Shown here: positions 1-7,539 of the stretch, piece after piece
Numbering within the stretch: position 1 is the stretch's first letter
Layout: every line of letters begins with the position of its first letter
Origin: Micrococcales bacterium UBA2465
GTDB lineage: Bacteria > Actinomycetota > Actinomycetes > Actinomycetales > Microbacteriaceae
DNA length: 9,382 nt
NCBI GenBank assembly: GCA_002342255.1
Contig: DDPP01000052.1
Span: forward strand, 1-9,382
Direction: 5' to 3'
Notes under the pieces: generated by a model
What the model was told of the DNA's origin: nothing
Seen by the model: the letters and a program-made list of their open reading frames with translations, nothing else
Database searches by the model: none
Translations under genes and position numbers: made by a program

Positions 1-866
1 CAGTAATCGCGCAATCCTAGAACTAGTGCATTCCAGACTTGCCAATTGTCATTTGGTTTAGTTAGGTGATGATCGCCAACAACTCTAATTTCATCTTTAG
101 CTTCAACATCCAGAAGTACTAAGTCGGTTTTGAATTGTTTGAGTCTGGCTACCAGTCTCGCCTTGCTATCAACAATTATGCTGTCGCCATCGAAGACCAA
201 GTCATCTTGGCCACCAACCAGATTCACGTAGGCAGCGGCACAGTGGTGCTTTTTGGCTAGATCGCTAACTAGAGCTAAACGCCGATCATCTTTATCGACC
301 TCAAAAGGAGAACCATTTAGGATCAGGCAAACATCGGTATTGTTATCGGCAAGTTTCGCTACTGGACCCCCAGATTGCCAAATGTCTTCACAGATAACAG
401 TAGAGAAGTTGATACCGTTCACATTGAAAGTCAGCAGATTGTTTCCTGATACAAAAATGCGATATTCATCAAAAACTGAATAGTTCGGCAAGTGATGTTT
501 GGCGTAACGTCCAGTGATTACACCGTTCTGGATGACGCTCGCTACGTTTTGAGCAATGGCCCAGCCGGTTTGCTCCTGAGCTGAAGCTAGGGCTGGATGG
601 CCGATGACGACGGTAACTGCACCTAAACCTTTAGTGGCTAAAGTTTCGGCGAGATTCTTCACACCAAGTTCGCTGTCGAGTAAGAACTTTTCAGAGGTGG
701 CAAGATCCTCAACCGGGTAGCCAGTTACTGCCATTTCTCCAAAAACTACTACTTCAGCTCCGCCATCAGCCGCTTTTTCAATAACTTGGATAACTTGCTC
801 CAGATTGCTCGAAATAGCGCCAACCGTGGGGTTGGTTTGGGCTAGGGCTAGGCGAACTTTGCTCAC
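1..866 (-). CDS. nadE: Glutamine-dependent NAD+ synthetase, N-terminal (glutaminase) half, partial
   Basis: Makes NAD+ from nicotinic acid adenine dinucleotide and ATP, using ammonia released from glutamine; cytosolic, last step of NAD biosynthesis. The 288 visible residues form the nitrilase-type glutaminase domain. The Glu-Lys-Cys triad is readable: E44 in GEMAVTGYPVEDL, K123 in RYAKHHLPN, C159 in VICEDIW. The last residues (ALVLGLRDY) match the start of the linker to the ATP-pyrophosphatase synthetase domain, which lies beyond the left edge; full length in the family is about 550-680 residues. The start is GTG at 866, chosen because a -10-like TAGGCT ends seven bases upstream and homology begins at once (SKVRLALAQTNPTVG). 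A second in-frame GTG at 872 would overlap that -10. It is transcribed divergently from glnA2 across only 40 bases. The domain assignment is secure; the exact start is inferred. Confidence 0.93.
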   Translation of the reverse strand, partial: MSKVRLALAQTNPTVGAISSNLEQVIQVIEKAADGGAEVVVFGEMAVTGYPVEDLATSEKFLLDSELGVKNLAETLATKGLGAVTVVIGHPALASAQEQTGWAIAQNVASVIQNGVITGRYAKHHLPNYSVFDEYRIFVSGNNLLTFNVNGINFSTVICEDIWQSGGPVAKLADNNTDVCLILNGSPFEVDKDDRRLALVSDLAKKHHCAAAYVNLVGGQDDLVFDGDSIIVDSKARLVARLKQFKTDLVLLDVEAKDEIRVVGDHHLTKPNDNWQVWNALVLGLRDY

Positions 867-870
867 AACC

Positions 871-881
871 ACTAGCCTAGT
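871..881. promoter_or_regulatory. Shared symmetric -10 element of the nadE/glnA2 bidirectional promoter
   Basis: The 11 bases ACTAGCCTAGT form an odd-length perfect inverted repeat. Inside it is TAGCCTA (873-879), a TANNNTA string. It therefore gives a -10 hexamer on each strand: TAGCCT at 873-878 for glnA2 and TAGGCT at 879-874 for nadE. Predicted transcript starts are near 885 for glnA2, giving a leader of about 21 bases that includes its ribosome site, and at or next to the GTG at 866 for nadE, giving a leaderless message. I see no convincing -35 on either strand. Symmetric -10 elements driving divergent transcription are known in bacteria. Its use here is inferred from sequence alone. Confidence 0.55.
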
Positions 882-894
882 AGTTGGGAATCTG

Positions 895-899
895 AAAGG
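895..899 (+). promoter_or_regulatory. Ribosome binding site that sets the glnA2 start
   Basis: AAAGG lies seven bases before ATG 907. This decides the start: an in-frame ATG at 805 lies inside nadE on the opposite strand, has no homology behind its extra 34 residues, and lies upstream of the predicted promoter. Confidence 0.6.
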
Positions 900-906
900 T
901 TTTTTG

Positions 907-2244
907 ATGGATAAACAGCGTGATTTCGTGCTTCGCACGATTGAAGAGCGCAATGTGCAGTTTGTGCGACTTTGGTTCACCGATGTTGCTGGAACTCTGA
1001 AATCCGTGGCAATTGCCCCTGCCGAGATTGAGAATGCCTTCGCCGAGGGTATCGGCTTTGACGGTTCAGCCATTGAAGGCTTGGCCAGAAGCTATGAGTC
1101 GGACATGCTCGCCCACCCAGATCCAGCCACCTTTCAAATACTGCCATGGCGCAGCGAAACAGATCCAACCGCCAGAATGTTTTGTGACATCAGCACCCCT
1201 GATGGAGTTCCAGCCTCAGCTGACCCAAGAAACGTATTGAGAAGGGCCTTGGCAAAGGCTGCCAAAATGGGTTTTTCTTTTTACACCCACCCAGAGATTG
1301 AGTTTTACCTGCTAAAGTCCTCCCAAGTTGGTCCTGAAGGTCCGATTCCAGTAGATAAGGCCGGTTACTTCGATAATGTTCCAGGTGAAACAGCACATGA
1401 TTTCCGAAGAAGAGCTGTGAGCATGCTGGAACAACTTGGCATTTCGGTTGAATTCAGTCACCACGAAGGTGGACCCGGTCAAAACGAAATTGACCTTCGA
1501 TATGCCGATGCTCTGACAACCGCAGATAACATCATGACTTTCCGAACAGTAATCAAGGAAGTTGCGATGGAGCAAGGGGTCTATGCGACTTTCATGCCTA
1601 AGCCTTTTACCGAACATCCTGGTTCGGGAATGCACACGCACATGTCACTATTTGAAGGTGACACCAATGCGTTCTTTGACGCTTCAGGTGAGTATCACCT
1701 TTCTAAGACAGGCAAGAGTTTCATCGCCGGATTATTGCGTCATGCGCCGGAAATCACAGCGGTGACCAACCAGTATGTCAATTCTTATAAGCGACTTTGG
1801 GGTGGCGGTGAAGCTCCTTCTTTTGTTTGCTGGGGACATAACAATCGTTCAGCACTTATTCGTGTGCCTTTGTATAAACCGACCAAATCCCAGTCCTCGC
1901 GCATCGAATACCGAGCCATCGACTCTGCAGCTAATCCATATCTTTCTTACGCACTGATGTTGGCGGCCGGTTTGAAAGGTATTGAGGAAGGCTATGAACT
2001 TCCAGCGGAGACAGAAGACAATGTTTGGAAATTGACCGATTCTGAGCGTCGTGCCATGGGTATTCAGCCATTGCCAACGTCTTTGGATCACGCGATTAGA
2101 AAGCTCGAAGGTTCAGAGCTGGCGGCAGAAACTTTAGGGGAGCACGTCTTTAGCTATGTCCTAGCCAATAAGCGTGCCGAGTGGAACGCTTACCGGTCAC
2201 AGGTAACTCCGTTTGAACTGAAGACCAATTTAGAAATACTTTAA
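907..2244 (+). CDS. glnA2: Type I glutamine synthetase-like protein GlnA2, non-adenylylated class
   Basis: GS-I family ATP-dependent glutamate-amine ligase of 445 residues, the length of M. tuberculosis GlnA2. It starts MDKQRDFVLRTIEER, typical of the actinobacterial GlnA2 clade. Active-site signatures in order: FDGSAIEG (51-58), metal-ligand glutamates in HPEIEF (E130, E132), HHEGG (E187) and NEIDLRY (E194), GMHTHMSLF (241-249), NNRSALIR (312-319) and SRIEYRA. At the position of the adenylylated tyrosine in GlnA1 it has NVWKLT (W374), so GlnE should not modify it there. The family makes glutamine from glutamate and ammonia. However, the Streptomyces member of this clade has been reported to act on polyamines (gamma-glutamylpolyamine synthetase), so the substrate is less certain than the fold. 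It is first in a two-gene unit with glnE, and its stop overlaps the glnE start by one base. Confidence 0.9.
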   Translation: MDKQRDFVLRTIEERNVQFVRLWFTDVAGTLKSVAIAPAEIENAFAEGIGFDGSAIEGLARSYESDMLAHPDPATFQILPWRSETDPTARMFCDISTPDGVPASADPRNVLRRALAKAAKMGFSFYTHPEIEFYLLKSSQVGPEGPIPVDKAGYFDNVPGETAHDFRRRAVSMLEQLGISVEFSHHEGGPGQNEIDLRYADALTTADNIMTFRTVIKEVAMEQGVYATFMPKPFTEHPGSGMHTHMSLFEGDTNAFFDASGEYHLSKTGKSFIAGLLRHAPEITAVTNQYVNSYKRLWGGGEAPSFVCWGHNNRSALIRVPLYKPTKSQSSRIEYRAIDSAANPYLSYALMLAAGLKGIEEGYELPAETEDNVWKLTDSERRAMGIQPLPTSLDHAIRKLEGSELAAETLGEHVFSYVLANKRAEWNAYRSQVTPFELKTNLEIL

Positions 2245-5216
2245 TGTCTGCTCAAGAGCCACAAACTGGGCAAACGCTCAGCCTTTTGGCTCACTATGGA
2301 TTTTCTGATCTTGAACTCAGCATCAAGAACCTAGATGAGCTCTCTGCAATACTTCCTGAGCTACTGCCAGATTTGGCACCTTTCCAAAAGGTAAGCAATC
2401 CTGATCAAGCCCTGTCATTTCTGGTTGAGTTGGCAAAGTTGGACCAAGAAGTTGTTTATCGGATTTGCTTGAATCAAAATATTTTCCTACGGCTAGTGAA
2501 GCTAGCTGGGGCATCACAGGCTCTTGCCGAGTTCCTAAAACGGCACCCAGAGTCGTTAGCTGTTTTTGAAGGCGAACCCTCGCTACCTACCTTTACTCAG
2601 ATGCAACAGAGTCTCGATTTCGCCAAACATGAAAAAGTTGAACAAACCTCACAGCAACTGCGTGCAATTAGAATCGCCTACCGGCAAATCCTCCTGGCGA
2701 TAGCAATCTGGGACTTGACTCAACCAGATCCGATTGTCGGTCTGGCTAAAGTTACCAAAGCACTTTCCGAAGCAGCTTCTGTTGCACTAGATGCAGGGCT
2801 ATTGCTGGCCCGTCGGGAATTAGTCACGTCGACTACCTTCGGCAAGTTTGATGAAACTGAAGTAGAGAACACTCGCTTGGCTGTTATTGGTATGGGTAAA
2901 GGCGGCGCAGGAGAACTCAATTACGTCAGCGATGTCGATGTCATCTTTGTGGCTGAAAGTAATAGCGAATCACTTTCAAAAGAGCGAATGCTCGACATCG
3001 CAACAAAGCTAGCCACCCGCATGATGCGAGCGATGGACCAACCAGATATAGAGCCAGCGCTTTGGCAAGTCGATGCAAACTTGCGACCTGAAGGTAAATC
3101 TGGAGCGTTAGTTCGAACCTTGGAATCACACTTGGCTTACTACGATAAATGGGCTGAAAATTGGGAATTTCAAGCTTTATTGAAGGCAAATCCAATTGCC
3201 GGAGATTTGGAACTAGGTGGCCAATACAAGGCAGCAGTTGAACCACTGGTTTGGGCATCTAGTAAACGAGATAACTTTGTTGAATCTGTCCAGCAGATGC
3301 GTAAACGGGTTAGTGAAAACATCCCTGCAGAAGAGTCAGATCGCCAAATAAAACTCGGGCCCGGCGGTCTTCGTGATGTTGAATTTACCGTGCAGCTACT
3401 GCAGTTGGTGCACGGTCGCTCAGACAATTCGGTTCGCGCTCCGGACACTCTCACTGCTATTGAGCAATTGGTTCAGGGAGGATACATCGGTCGACAAGAT
3501 GGTCAAGAATTTGCCAATCATTATGGCTTTCTTAGAGTCTTAGAACATCGGATTCAACTTATAAATTTGCGACGCACTCATCTGATGCCTGCAGAGAGCT
3601 CAGCTTTGCGATCTGTTGCCCGCTCGCTAGTTTCGAACTGGTCAGAAAAGGATTTACTCGAAAAATGGCAAGAAGTTAAACTGCAAGTTCGACAATTGCA
3701 CCAGAGAATTTTTTACAAACCGCTGTTGTCCGCGGTTGCTGCCGCAGATGGCGGCTTGGTTCTTCAATCGGAACAAATTACCGACCGTCTTGCTGCAATT
3801 GGATTTGCTAATCCGCTTGGTGCAATTCAACACATTCAGGCCCTGACCTCTGGACTTTCCCGGAGGGCTCAGATTCAAAGGCAGTTGTTGCCAGTTTTGC
3901 TTGAATGGTTTGGACGCGGGACGGATCCGGACACAGCGCTAGTTTCCTTTAGACGGCTTAGTGAAAACCTAGGTGAGTCGCATTGGTATTTGAGAATGCT
4001 TCGTGACTCTAGTGGAGCAGCTGAACGGCTCACCACAGCTCTTTCTAATTCGAGACTTGCCACCCAAATGCTCGAGATAAATCCGGAAGCGGCAGCTTGG
4101 TTGGAAGAGAGCCAGAGTTTGCAACCGAGAACTAGAGCTGATTTAGACATGGAATCAGCTTCGATAGCCGGAAGACACCAGGAGCTTGAGCAATTTGCCC
4201 AAATCATTAGATCAATTAGACGCAGGGAGACTCTGCGTCTAGCGCTAGGAGCAATTCTGGATGAATTTGACTTTTTGGTTCTTGCCAAAGGTCTTACCGA
4301 CCTAACCGAGTGGTATTTATCAAGTCTTGCTGAGAAGGTGGTGGCCAGAAGCGATGCCGCCTCGTTAATCGATTTTGGTATGGTCGCGATGGGTAGGTTC
4401 GGTGGTGGTGAATTAAGCTTTGGAAGCGATGCTGATGTGATGTTTATCTACGACGTCGCTGCCGGAGTAGATAGAGATCTTGCACAAAAAACTGCTGAGC
4501 AGGTGATTAGTGAAATCAGAAAACTTGCCAGGGACAACCAACTTGATTTTGAAATTGACCTGGATCTGCGTCCAGAAGGAAAAAACGGGGCGATTGCCCG
4601 TTCCATTGATTCTTACGCAGCGTATTATTCACGCTGGGGCGATCTCTGGGAAAACCAGGCATTACTTCGAGCCAGAATGATTTTTGGTTCAGCACAACTT
4701 AGAAATGGTTTTGATCATTTAGTTGACTGCTATCGTTACCCCGAGCAGTTCTCTGCTGGTGACATTATGGAAATTAGGAGAATTAAGGCACGTGTCGAAA
4801 ACGAAAGACTTCCTCAAGGGTCAGATCCGAAACGTCACCTAAAGCTCGGTCGAGGTTCGCTCAGTGACATCGAGTGGTTAGTCCAACTCTTCCAACTCCA
4901 ACATGGTAAGGCCCACCCGACAATTCGAACCTCGCATACCTTAATTGCACTCAATCGTTTAGTTGATGAAAAACTTATTGAAGCTCACGATGCCAGAGTG
5001 TTGGAAGAGGCTTGGAATTTCTGCTCAAGAGTTAGATCTGCCATGGTTCTCTGGGCTGGGAAAAAGAATGACATCTTGCCGATAGACAGGAAACAGCTTG
5101 AGGCAATATCTAGATTGCTCGGCTATTCAAGTGGAGCGGCAAGTGAATTTGAACAGGATTACTTGGCTAAAACTCGTCGAGCGCGAATGGTTTTTGAGAG
5201 GCTATTCTTCGCATAA
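2244..5216 (+). CDS. glnE: Bifunctional glutamine synthetase adenylyltransferase/adenylyl-removing enzyme
   Basis: Adds AMP to, and removes it from, a tyrosine on each GS subunit, tuning GS activity to nitrogen state with a PII protein (none in this window). The 990 residues fit the usual 940-1000. The protein is an internal duplication of two nucleotidyltransferase modules. The N-terminal, adenylyl-removing module has GMGKGGAGEL then DVD (D230, D232), NLRPEGK (279-285) and LGPGGLRDVEF (371-381). The C-terminal, adenylylating module has AMGRFGGGEL then DAD (D729, D731), DLRPEGK (774-780) and LGRGSLSDIEW (868-878). All catalytic aspartates are present and the frame is unbroken. ATG 2244 shares its A with the TAA of glnA2 and has no clear ribosome site of its own, so translation is probably coupled. 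The likely substrate, GlnA1, is encoded by the next gene, facing it; the same pairing of genes is seen in mycobacteria. Confidence 0.95.
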   Translation: MSAQEPQTGQTLSLLAHYGFSDLELSIKNLDELSAILPELLPDLAPFQKVSNPDQALSFLVELAKLDQEVVYRICLNQNIFLRLVKLAGASQALAEFLKRHPESLAVFEGEPSLPTFTQMQQSLDFAKHEKVEQTSQQLRAIRIAYRQILLAIAIWDLTQPDPIVGLAKVTKALSEAASVALDAGLLLARRELVTSTTFGKFDETEVENTRLAVIGMGKGGAGELNYVSDVDVIFVAESNSESLSKERMLDIATKLATRMMRAMDQPDIEPALWQVDANLRPEGKSGALVRTLESHLAYYDKWAENWEFQALLKANPIAGDLELGGQYKAAVEPLVWASSKRDNFVESVQQMRKRVSENIPAEESDRQIKLGPGGLRDVEFTVQLLQLVHGRSDNSVRAPDTLTAIEQLVQGGYIGRQDGQEFANHYGFLRVLEHRIQLINLRRTHLMPAESSALRSVARSLVSNWSEKDLLEKWQEVKLQVRQLHQRIFYKPLLSAVAAADGGLVLQSEQITDRLAAIGFANPLGAIQHIQALTSGLSRRAQIQRQLLPVLLEWFGRGTDPDTALVSFRRLSENLGESHWYLRMLRDSSGAAERLTTALSNSRLATQMLEINPEAAAWLEESQSLQPRTRADLDMESASIAGRHQELEQFAQIIRSIRRRETLRLALGAILDEFDFLVLAKGLTDLTEWYLSSLAEKVVARSDAASLIDFGMVAMGRFGGGELSFGSDADVMFIYDVAAGVDRDLAQKTAEQVISEIRKLARDNQLDFEIDLDLRPEGKNGAIARSIDSYAAYYSRWGDLWENQALLRARMIFGSAQLRNGFDHLVDCYRYPEQFSAGDIMEIRRIKARVENERLPQGSDPKRHLKLGRGSLSDIEWLVQLFQLQHGKAHPTIRTSHTLIALNRLVDEKLIEAHDARVLEEAWNFCSRVRSAMVLWAGKKNDILPIDRKQLEAISRLLGYSSGAASEFEQDYLAKTRRARMVFERLFFA

Positions 5217-5264
5217 GACGACAGTGGGTCACCTTGGGTAACCCACTGTCGTCTGCTTCTTTTT
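5216..5264. terminator. Hairpin terminator between convergent glnE and glnA1
   Basis: A perfect 14-base-pair stem (5216-5229 with 5241-5254) closes an 11-base loop. The left arm begins on the last base of the glnE stop codon. On the plus strand the stem is followed by a T-rich run (5256-5264, CTTCTTTTT), a good intrinsic terminator for glnE. The glnA1 stop lies 8 bases from the stem, so the same hairpin should end glnA1 transcripts. On that strand the stem is followed by only TTATGCG, so termination is probably weaker, or the hairpin mainly protects the 3' end. Confidence 0.88.
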
Positions 5265-6696
5265 AGACCCCGTAATATAGTTCGAACTCGTATGGGTGCG
5301 GACGCTGGGCAAAAGGTTTGATTTCTTTTTCACGCTTGTATTCGATCCAAGTTTCGATTAGGTCCTTAGTAAATACATCTCCTGCTAGAAGATACTCGTG
5401 ATCGGCTTCTAAGGCCTTCAGAACTTCTTCCAGCGAACCGGGCACCTGAGGGATGTCCTTGAGTTCTTCAGCCGGAAGTTCGTAGAGGTCTTTATCAACT
5501 GGAGCGTGTGGTTCAATTCGGTTCTTGATTCCGTCAAGACCGGCCATCAACATGGCCGAGAAGGCCAAGTATGGGTTACCCGAGGCATCTGGAGCGCGGA
5601 ACTCGATACGCTTTGCCTTTGGGTTGGTTCCCGTCATAGGAATTCGAATAGCGGCTGAACGGTTACCAGCAGAGTAAACCAAATTCACGGGAGCTTCGAA
5701 ACCAGGAACCAAACGGTGGTAACTGTTTACCGTTGGGTTCGTGAAAGCTAGCAGGCTTGGTGCGTGCTTTAGTATTCCACCGATGTACCAGCGAGCGATG
5801 TCTGACAAACCACCGTAGCCGCTCTCGTCGTAGAACAAAGGCTTGCCATCTTTCCATAATGACTGGTGAACGTGCATACCTGAACCGTTGTCGCCGAATA
5901 GTGGCTTGGGCATGAAGGTAGCCGTCTTGTTGTAGTTATAAGAAGTGTTCTTGACGATGTACTTGAACTTCAAAATGTCGTCGGCAGCTTGTAGCAATGT
6001 GTTGAATCTGTAGTTGATCTCACACTGACCTGCAGTACCAACTTCGTGGTGACTTCGTTCAACAGATAGCCCAGACTTCTCAAGGTTCAAAACGATTTCG
6101 TCACGAATGTCAGCGAGGTGGTCAACAGGTGTTACAGGGAAGTAACCACCCTTGTATGGAGTCTTGTTACCTAGGTTACGTCCACCGTCTGCTTCAGTTT
6201 CTCTGGCTGAGTTCCATGCACCTTCGATTGAGTCAACGAAGTGGTAAGCGGTGTTTGCTCGGGTCTCGTAGCGAACTTCATCGAAGATAAAGAATTCTGC
6301 CTCTGGAGCGAAATACGCAGTGTCAGCGATACCGGTTGATGCCAAATAGGCTTCGGCTTTCTTGGCAACCTGACGAGGGTCTTTGGCATAAATCTCATTG
6401 GTGCGTGGGTTGTATATGTCGAAATTGATGACCAGGGTTGTTTCCACTCTGAAACTATCGAGGTAAGCGGTAGAGACATCCGGGATCAGCTGCATATCTG
6501 ATTCATGTATCGAAGCAAAGCCACGAATTGATGAGGCGTCAAACAGCTGGCCGTTGCGGAAGAAATCTTCGTCGATTTGGCTTACAGGAAGGTTGAAGTG
6601 CTGTTGAACACCAGGGAGGTCAGTGAAACGAACATCGAGGAATTTGACGTCTTTTTCTTTGATAAAAGCTAATACTTCTGCAGGAGTTTTAAACAT
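5263..6696 (-). CDS. glnA1: Glutamine synthetase type I (GSI-beta), GlnE-regulated
   Basis: Main nitrogen-assimilating enzyme: glutamate + ammonia + ATP to glutamine; a cytosolic dodecamer in this family. It has 477 residues against 478 for M. tuberculosis GlnA1, and many stretches are near-identical. Metal ligands: E132 and E134 (APEAEFF), E218 (SHHEVG), E226 (CEINY), H275 (GSGMHVH), E365 (RIEFR). The flap glutamate is E334 (PGFEAP). The adenylylation site is Y405 in KDLYELP, codon at 5482-5484, so it should be a GlnE substrate. One oddity is FDASS (52-56) where the family nearly always has FDGSS; the ammonium-site aspartate D53 is kept. ATG 6696 is preceded by AAGGA (6705-6709) eight bases away. 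It follows the DUF4191 gene on the same strand after 117 bases holding its own promoter and a GlnR-type box. It ends at the hairpin shared with glnE. Confidence 0.97.
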   Translation of the reverse strand: MFKTPAEVLAFIKEKDVKFLDVRFTDLPGVQQHFNLPVSQIDEDFFRNGQLFDASSIRGFASIHESDMQLIPDVSTAYLDSFRVETTLVINFDIYNPRTNEIYAKDPRQVAKKAEAYLASTGIADTAYFAPEAEFFIFDEVRYETRANTAYHFVDSIEGAWNSARETEADGGRNLGNKTPYKGGYFPVTPVDHLADIRDEIVLNLEKSGLSVERSHHEVGTAGQCEINYRFNTLLQAADDILKFKYIVKNTSYNYNKTATFMPKPLFGDNGSGMHVHQSLWKDGKPLFYDESGYGGLSDIARWYIGGILKHAPSLLAFTNPTVNSYHRLVPGFEAPVNLVYSAGNRSAAIRIPMTGTNPKAKRIEFRAPDASGNPYLAFSAMLMAGLDGIKNRIEPHAPVDKDLYELPAEELKDIPQVPGSLEEVLKALEADHEYLLAGDVFTKDLIETWIEYKREKEIKPFAQRPHPYEFELYYGV

Positions 6697-6704
6697 TATG
6701 CAAT

Positions 6705-6709
6705 TCCTT
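6705..6709 (-). promoter_or_regulatory. Ribosome binding site of glnA1
   Basis: AAGGA on the minus strand sits eight bases before ATG 6696. It is one of the clearest Shine-Dalgarno sites in the window, as expected for an abundant enzyme. Confidence 0.7.
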
Positions 6710-6748
6710 AGTTTTGAGGTGGTTGCGCTGGTTTCGCGCCTACTCAGA

Positions 6749-6754
6749 ACACTA
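6749..6754 (-). promoter_or_regulatory. Candidate -10 element of glnA1
   Basis: TAGTGT fits the actinobacterial TANNNT pattern. It would place the transcript start near 6742, with an untranslated leader of about 45 bases. At the -35 distance there is only ACCGGT, no TTGAC-like hexamer, which suits a promoter that needs an activator bound just upstream. A second TANNNT (TACATT, 6800-6795) falls inside the GlnR-type box and cannot be excluded as another promoter. Confidence 0.4.
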
Positions 6755-6764
6755 TCTTTGGAAG

Positions 6765-6802
6765 GTTTCAGACCGGTCTTGGCTATGTTTCGAGAATGTA
6801 AA
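6765..6802 (-). promoter_or_regulatory. GlnR-type nitrogen-control box upstream of glnA1
   Basis: The minus strand reads TTTAC - 6 bases - GAAAC - 6 bases - AAGAC - 6 bases - GAAAC. The published actinobacterial GlnR box is gTnAC-n6-GaAAC repeated twice with the same spacing. Both GAAAC units are perfect, the first a-unit keeps T, A and C, and the second keeps only AC. The box ends 10 bases before the candidate -10 and covers the -35 region. GlnR is an OmpR-type regulator that controls glnA, amtB and related genes under nitrogen limitation in streptomycetes and mycobacteria. No GlnR gene is in the window, so the binding protein is inferred. A 10-base palindrome, AGACCGGTCT (6770-6779), overlaps the third and fourth units. 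Confidence 0.6.
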
Positions 6803-6813
6803 AACTAGGAAAT

Positions 6814-7518
6814 TTAGCGCATTTTCTTGGATGGTCGCATTTTCATGGGGTCCATACCCTTAGGAATCGGCAAACCTGAGCGAACATCCATAGCAGCTAA
6901 ACGGTTTTGCACCGCAAAAATCTCCTGCTTATTCATGGTTCGCTTGAGCGCTCTAACCTTTTTATCCATTTGCAGAAGTGGGACACCGCCATCAGTTTCA
7001 GAACAATAGAAGGTTGTCACAGTTACGCCAGTGGCCATTCTCTGCACCTTTCGACGCTCATCTTCCAGCATGGCTTTGGTACTGGTTGGCGCGCCTTCGC
7101 CCATCAAAATTACTCCCGCAGGACCAACCACTCGGAAAATCATGTCCTTCGTTCTAGGGTTAATTGCTACCGGTTGGTTACTGCCCTTAAAAGTTCTTCT
7201 AGTCAGTGAGCCAACTACCAAGCTCAAACGTCCAGGTTCACTTGAATATTTTTTGTATACAGCTCTGTTGGTTGCTCGTGTGATCAGCAACAGCGTGGAA
7301 AGGTAAGCGGTGGCAACGGCAAGGACTATCCAGAGAGCTATGCCGATAATGAAGCCACCGGACATGATGAAACCGATGAGTGAAAGTGCAAAAAATATTG
7401 CTATACCTAAAGAGATTGATACGGGAACAGCCTTCGGGTTTTCCGCTCTGAGGAAAGTAACTCCCTCACGGAATTGAGCGAATAAACCTGGTGCCTTTTC
7501 TTTTTTGTCTTTTGCCAT
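6814..7518 (-). CDS. DUF4191 family two-helix membrane protein
   Basis: Protein of unknown function, 234 residues, orthologous by sequence and position to M. tuberculosis Rv2219. A short lysine-rich start (AKDKKEK) is followed by two hydrophobic segments, about 33-52 and 56-79, separated only by a tight SGG turn, and then a cytosol-like region with RATNRAVYKKY (81-91), a basic LTRRTFKG patch, FRVVGPAGVILMGEG (128-142), and a basic tail ending PMKMRPSKKMR. The tight turn implies both ends lie on the same side, probably the cytoplasm. The start ATG 7518 is preceded by TAGGCT at six bases, which could be a leaderless -10; its AGG could alternatively act as a weak ribosome site. It lies 21 bases after lipA on the same strand, so it may also be read from the lipB promoter. 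No enzymatic motif is recognised. Confidence 0.85.
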   Translation of the reverse strand: MAKDKKEKAPGLFAQFREGVTFLRAENPKAVPVSISLGIAIFFALSLIGFIMSGGFIIGIALWIVLAVATAYLSTLLLITRATNRAVYKKYSSEPGRLSLVVGSLTRRTFKGSNQPVAINPRTKDMIFRVVGPAGVILMGEGAPTSTKAMLEDERRKVQRMATGVTVTTFYCSETDGGVPLLQMDKKVRALKRTMNKQEIFAVQNRLAAMDVRSGLPIPKGMDPMKMRPSKKMR

Positions 7519-7524
7519 GTTGTT

Positions 7525-7530
7525 AGCCTA
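7525..7530 (-). promoter_or_regulatory. Candidate -10 for a leaderless DUF4191 transcript
   Basis: TAGGCT, then six bases, then ATG 7518. The hexamer is identical to the one upstream of nadE and stands at nearly the same distance from the start codon. It lies in the 21-base gap after lipA. No clear -35 is visible. Confidence 0.35.
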
Positions 7531-7539
7531 ATTATCTTT

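Noticed and set aside
253..483. Plus-strand open frame of 76 codons
   Set aside because: Fully antisense to the NadE glutaminase domain, including its catalytic cysteine region; no family resemblance and no start signals.
841..860. Tandem GGGCTA repeat near the nadE/glnA2 promoter
   Set aside because: Only two copies, and they encode the conserved LALAQ stretch of NadE; explained by codon choice.
841..895. Second GlnR-type box upstream of glnA2
   Set aside because: No GAAAC unit occurs and the AC-n9-AC spacing fails (the nearest pair is ten bases apart).
805..906. Longer glnA2 start at ATG 805, adding 34 residues
   Set aside because: It lies inside nadE on the other strand and upstream of the predicted promoter, has no ribosome site, and the GlnA2 family start (MDKQRDFVLR) matches ATG 907.
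2720..4288. Several minus-strand open frames of 66-137 codons opposite glnE
   Set aside because: They lie antisense to an intact, motif-complete glnE, lack ribosome sites, and have low-complexity serine/arginine-rich translations typical of shadow frames.
6770..6779. AGACCGGTCT palindrome as an independent operator
   Set aside because: It overlaps the third and fourth units of the GlnR-type box, which explains the region better; kept only as a note there.
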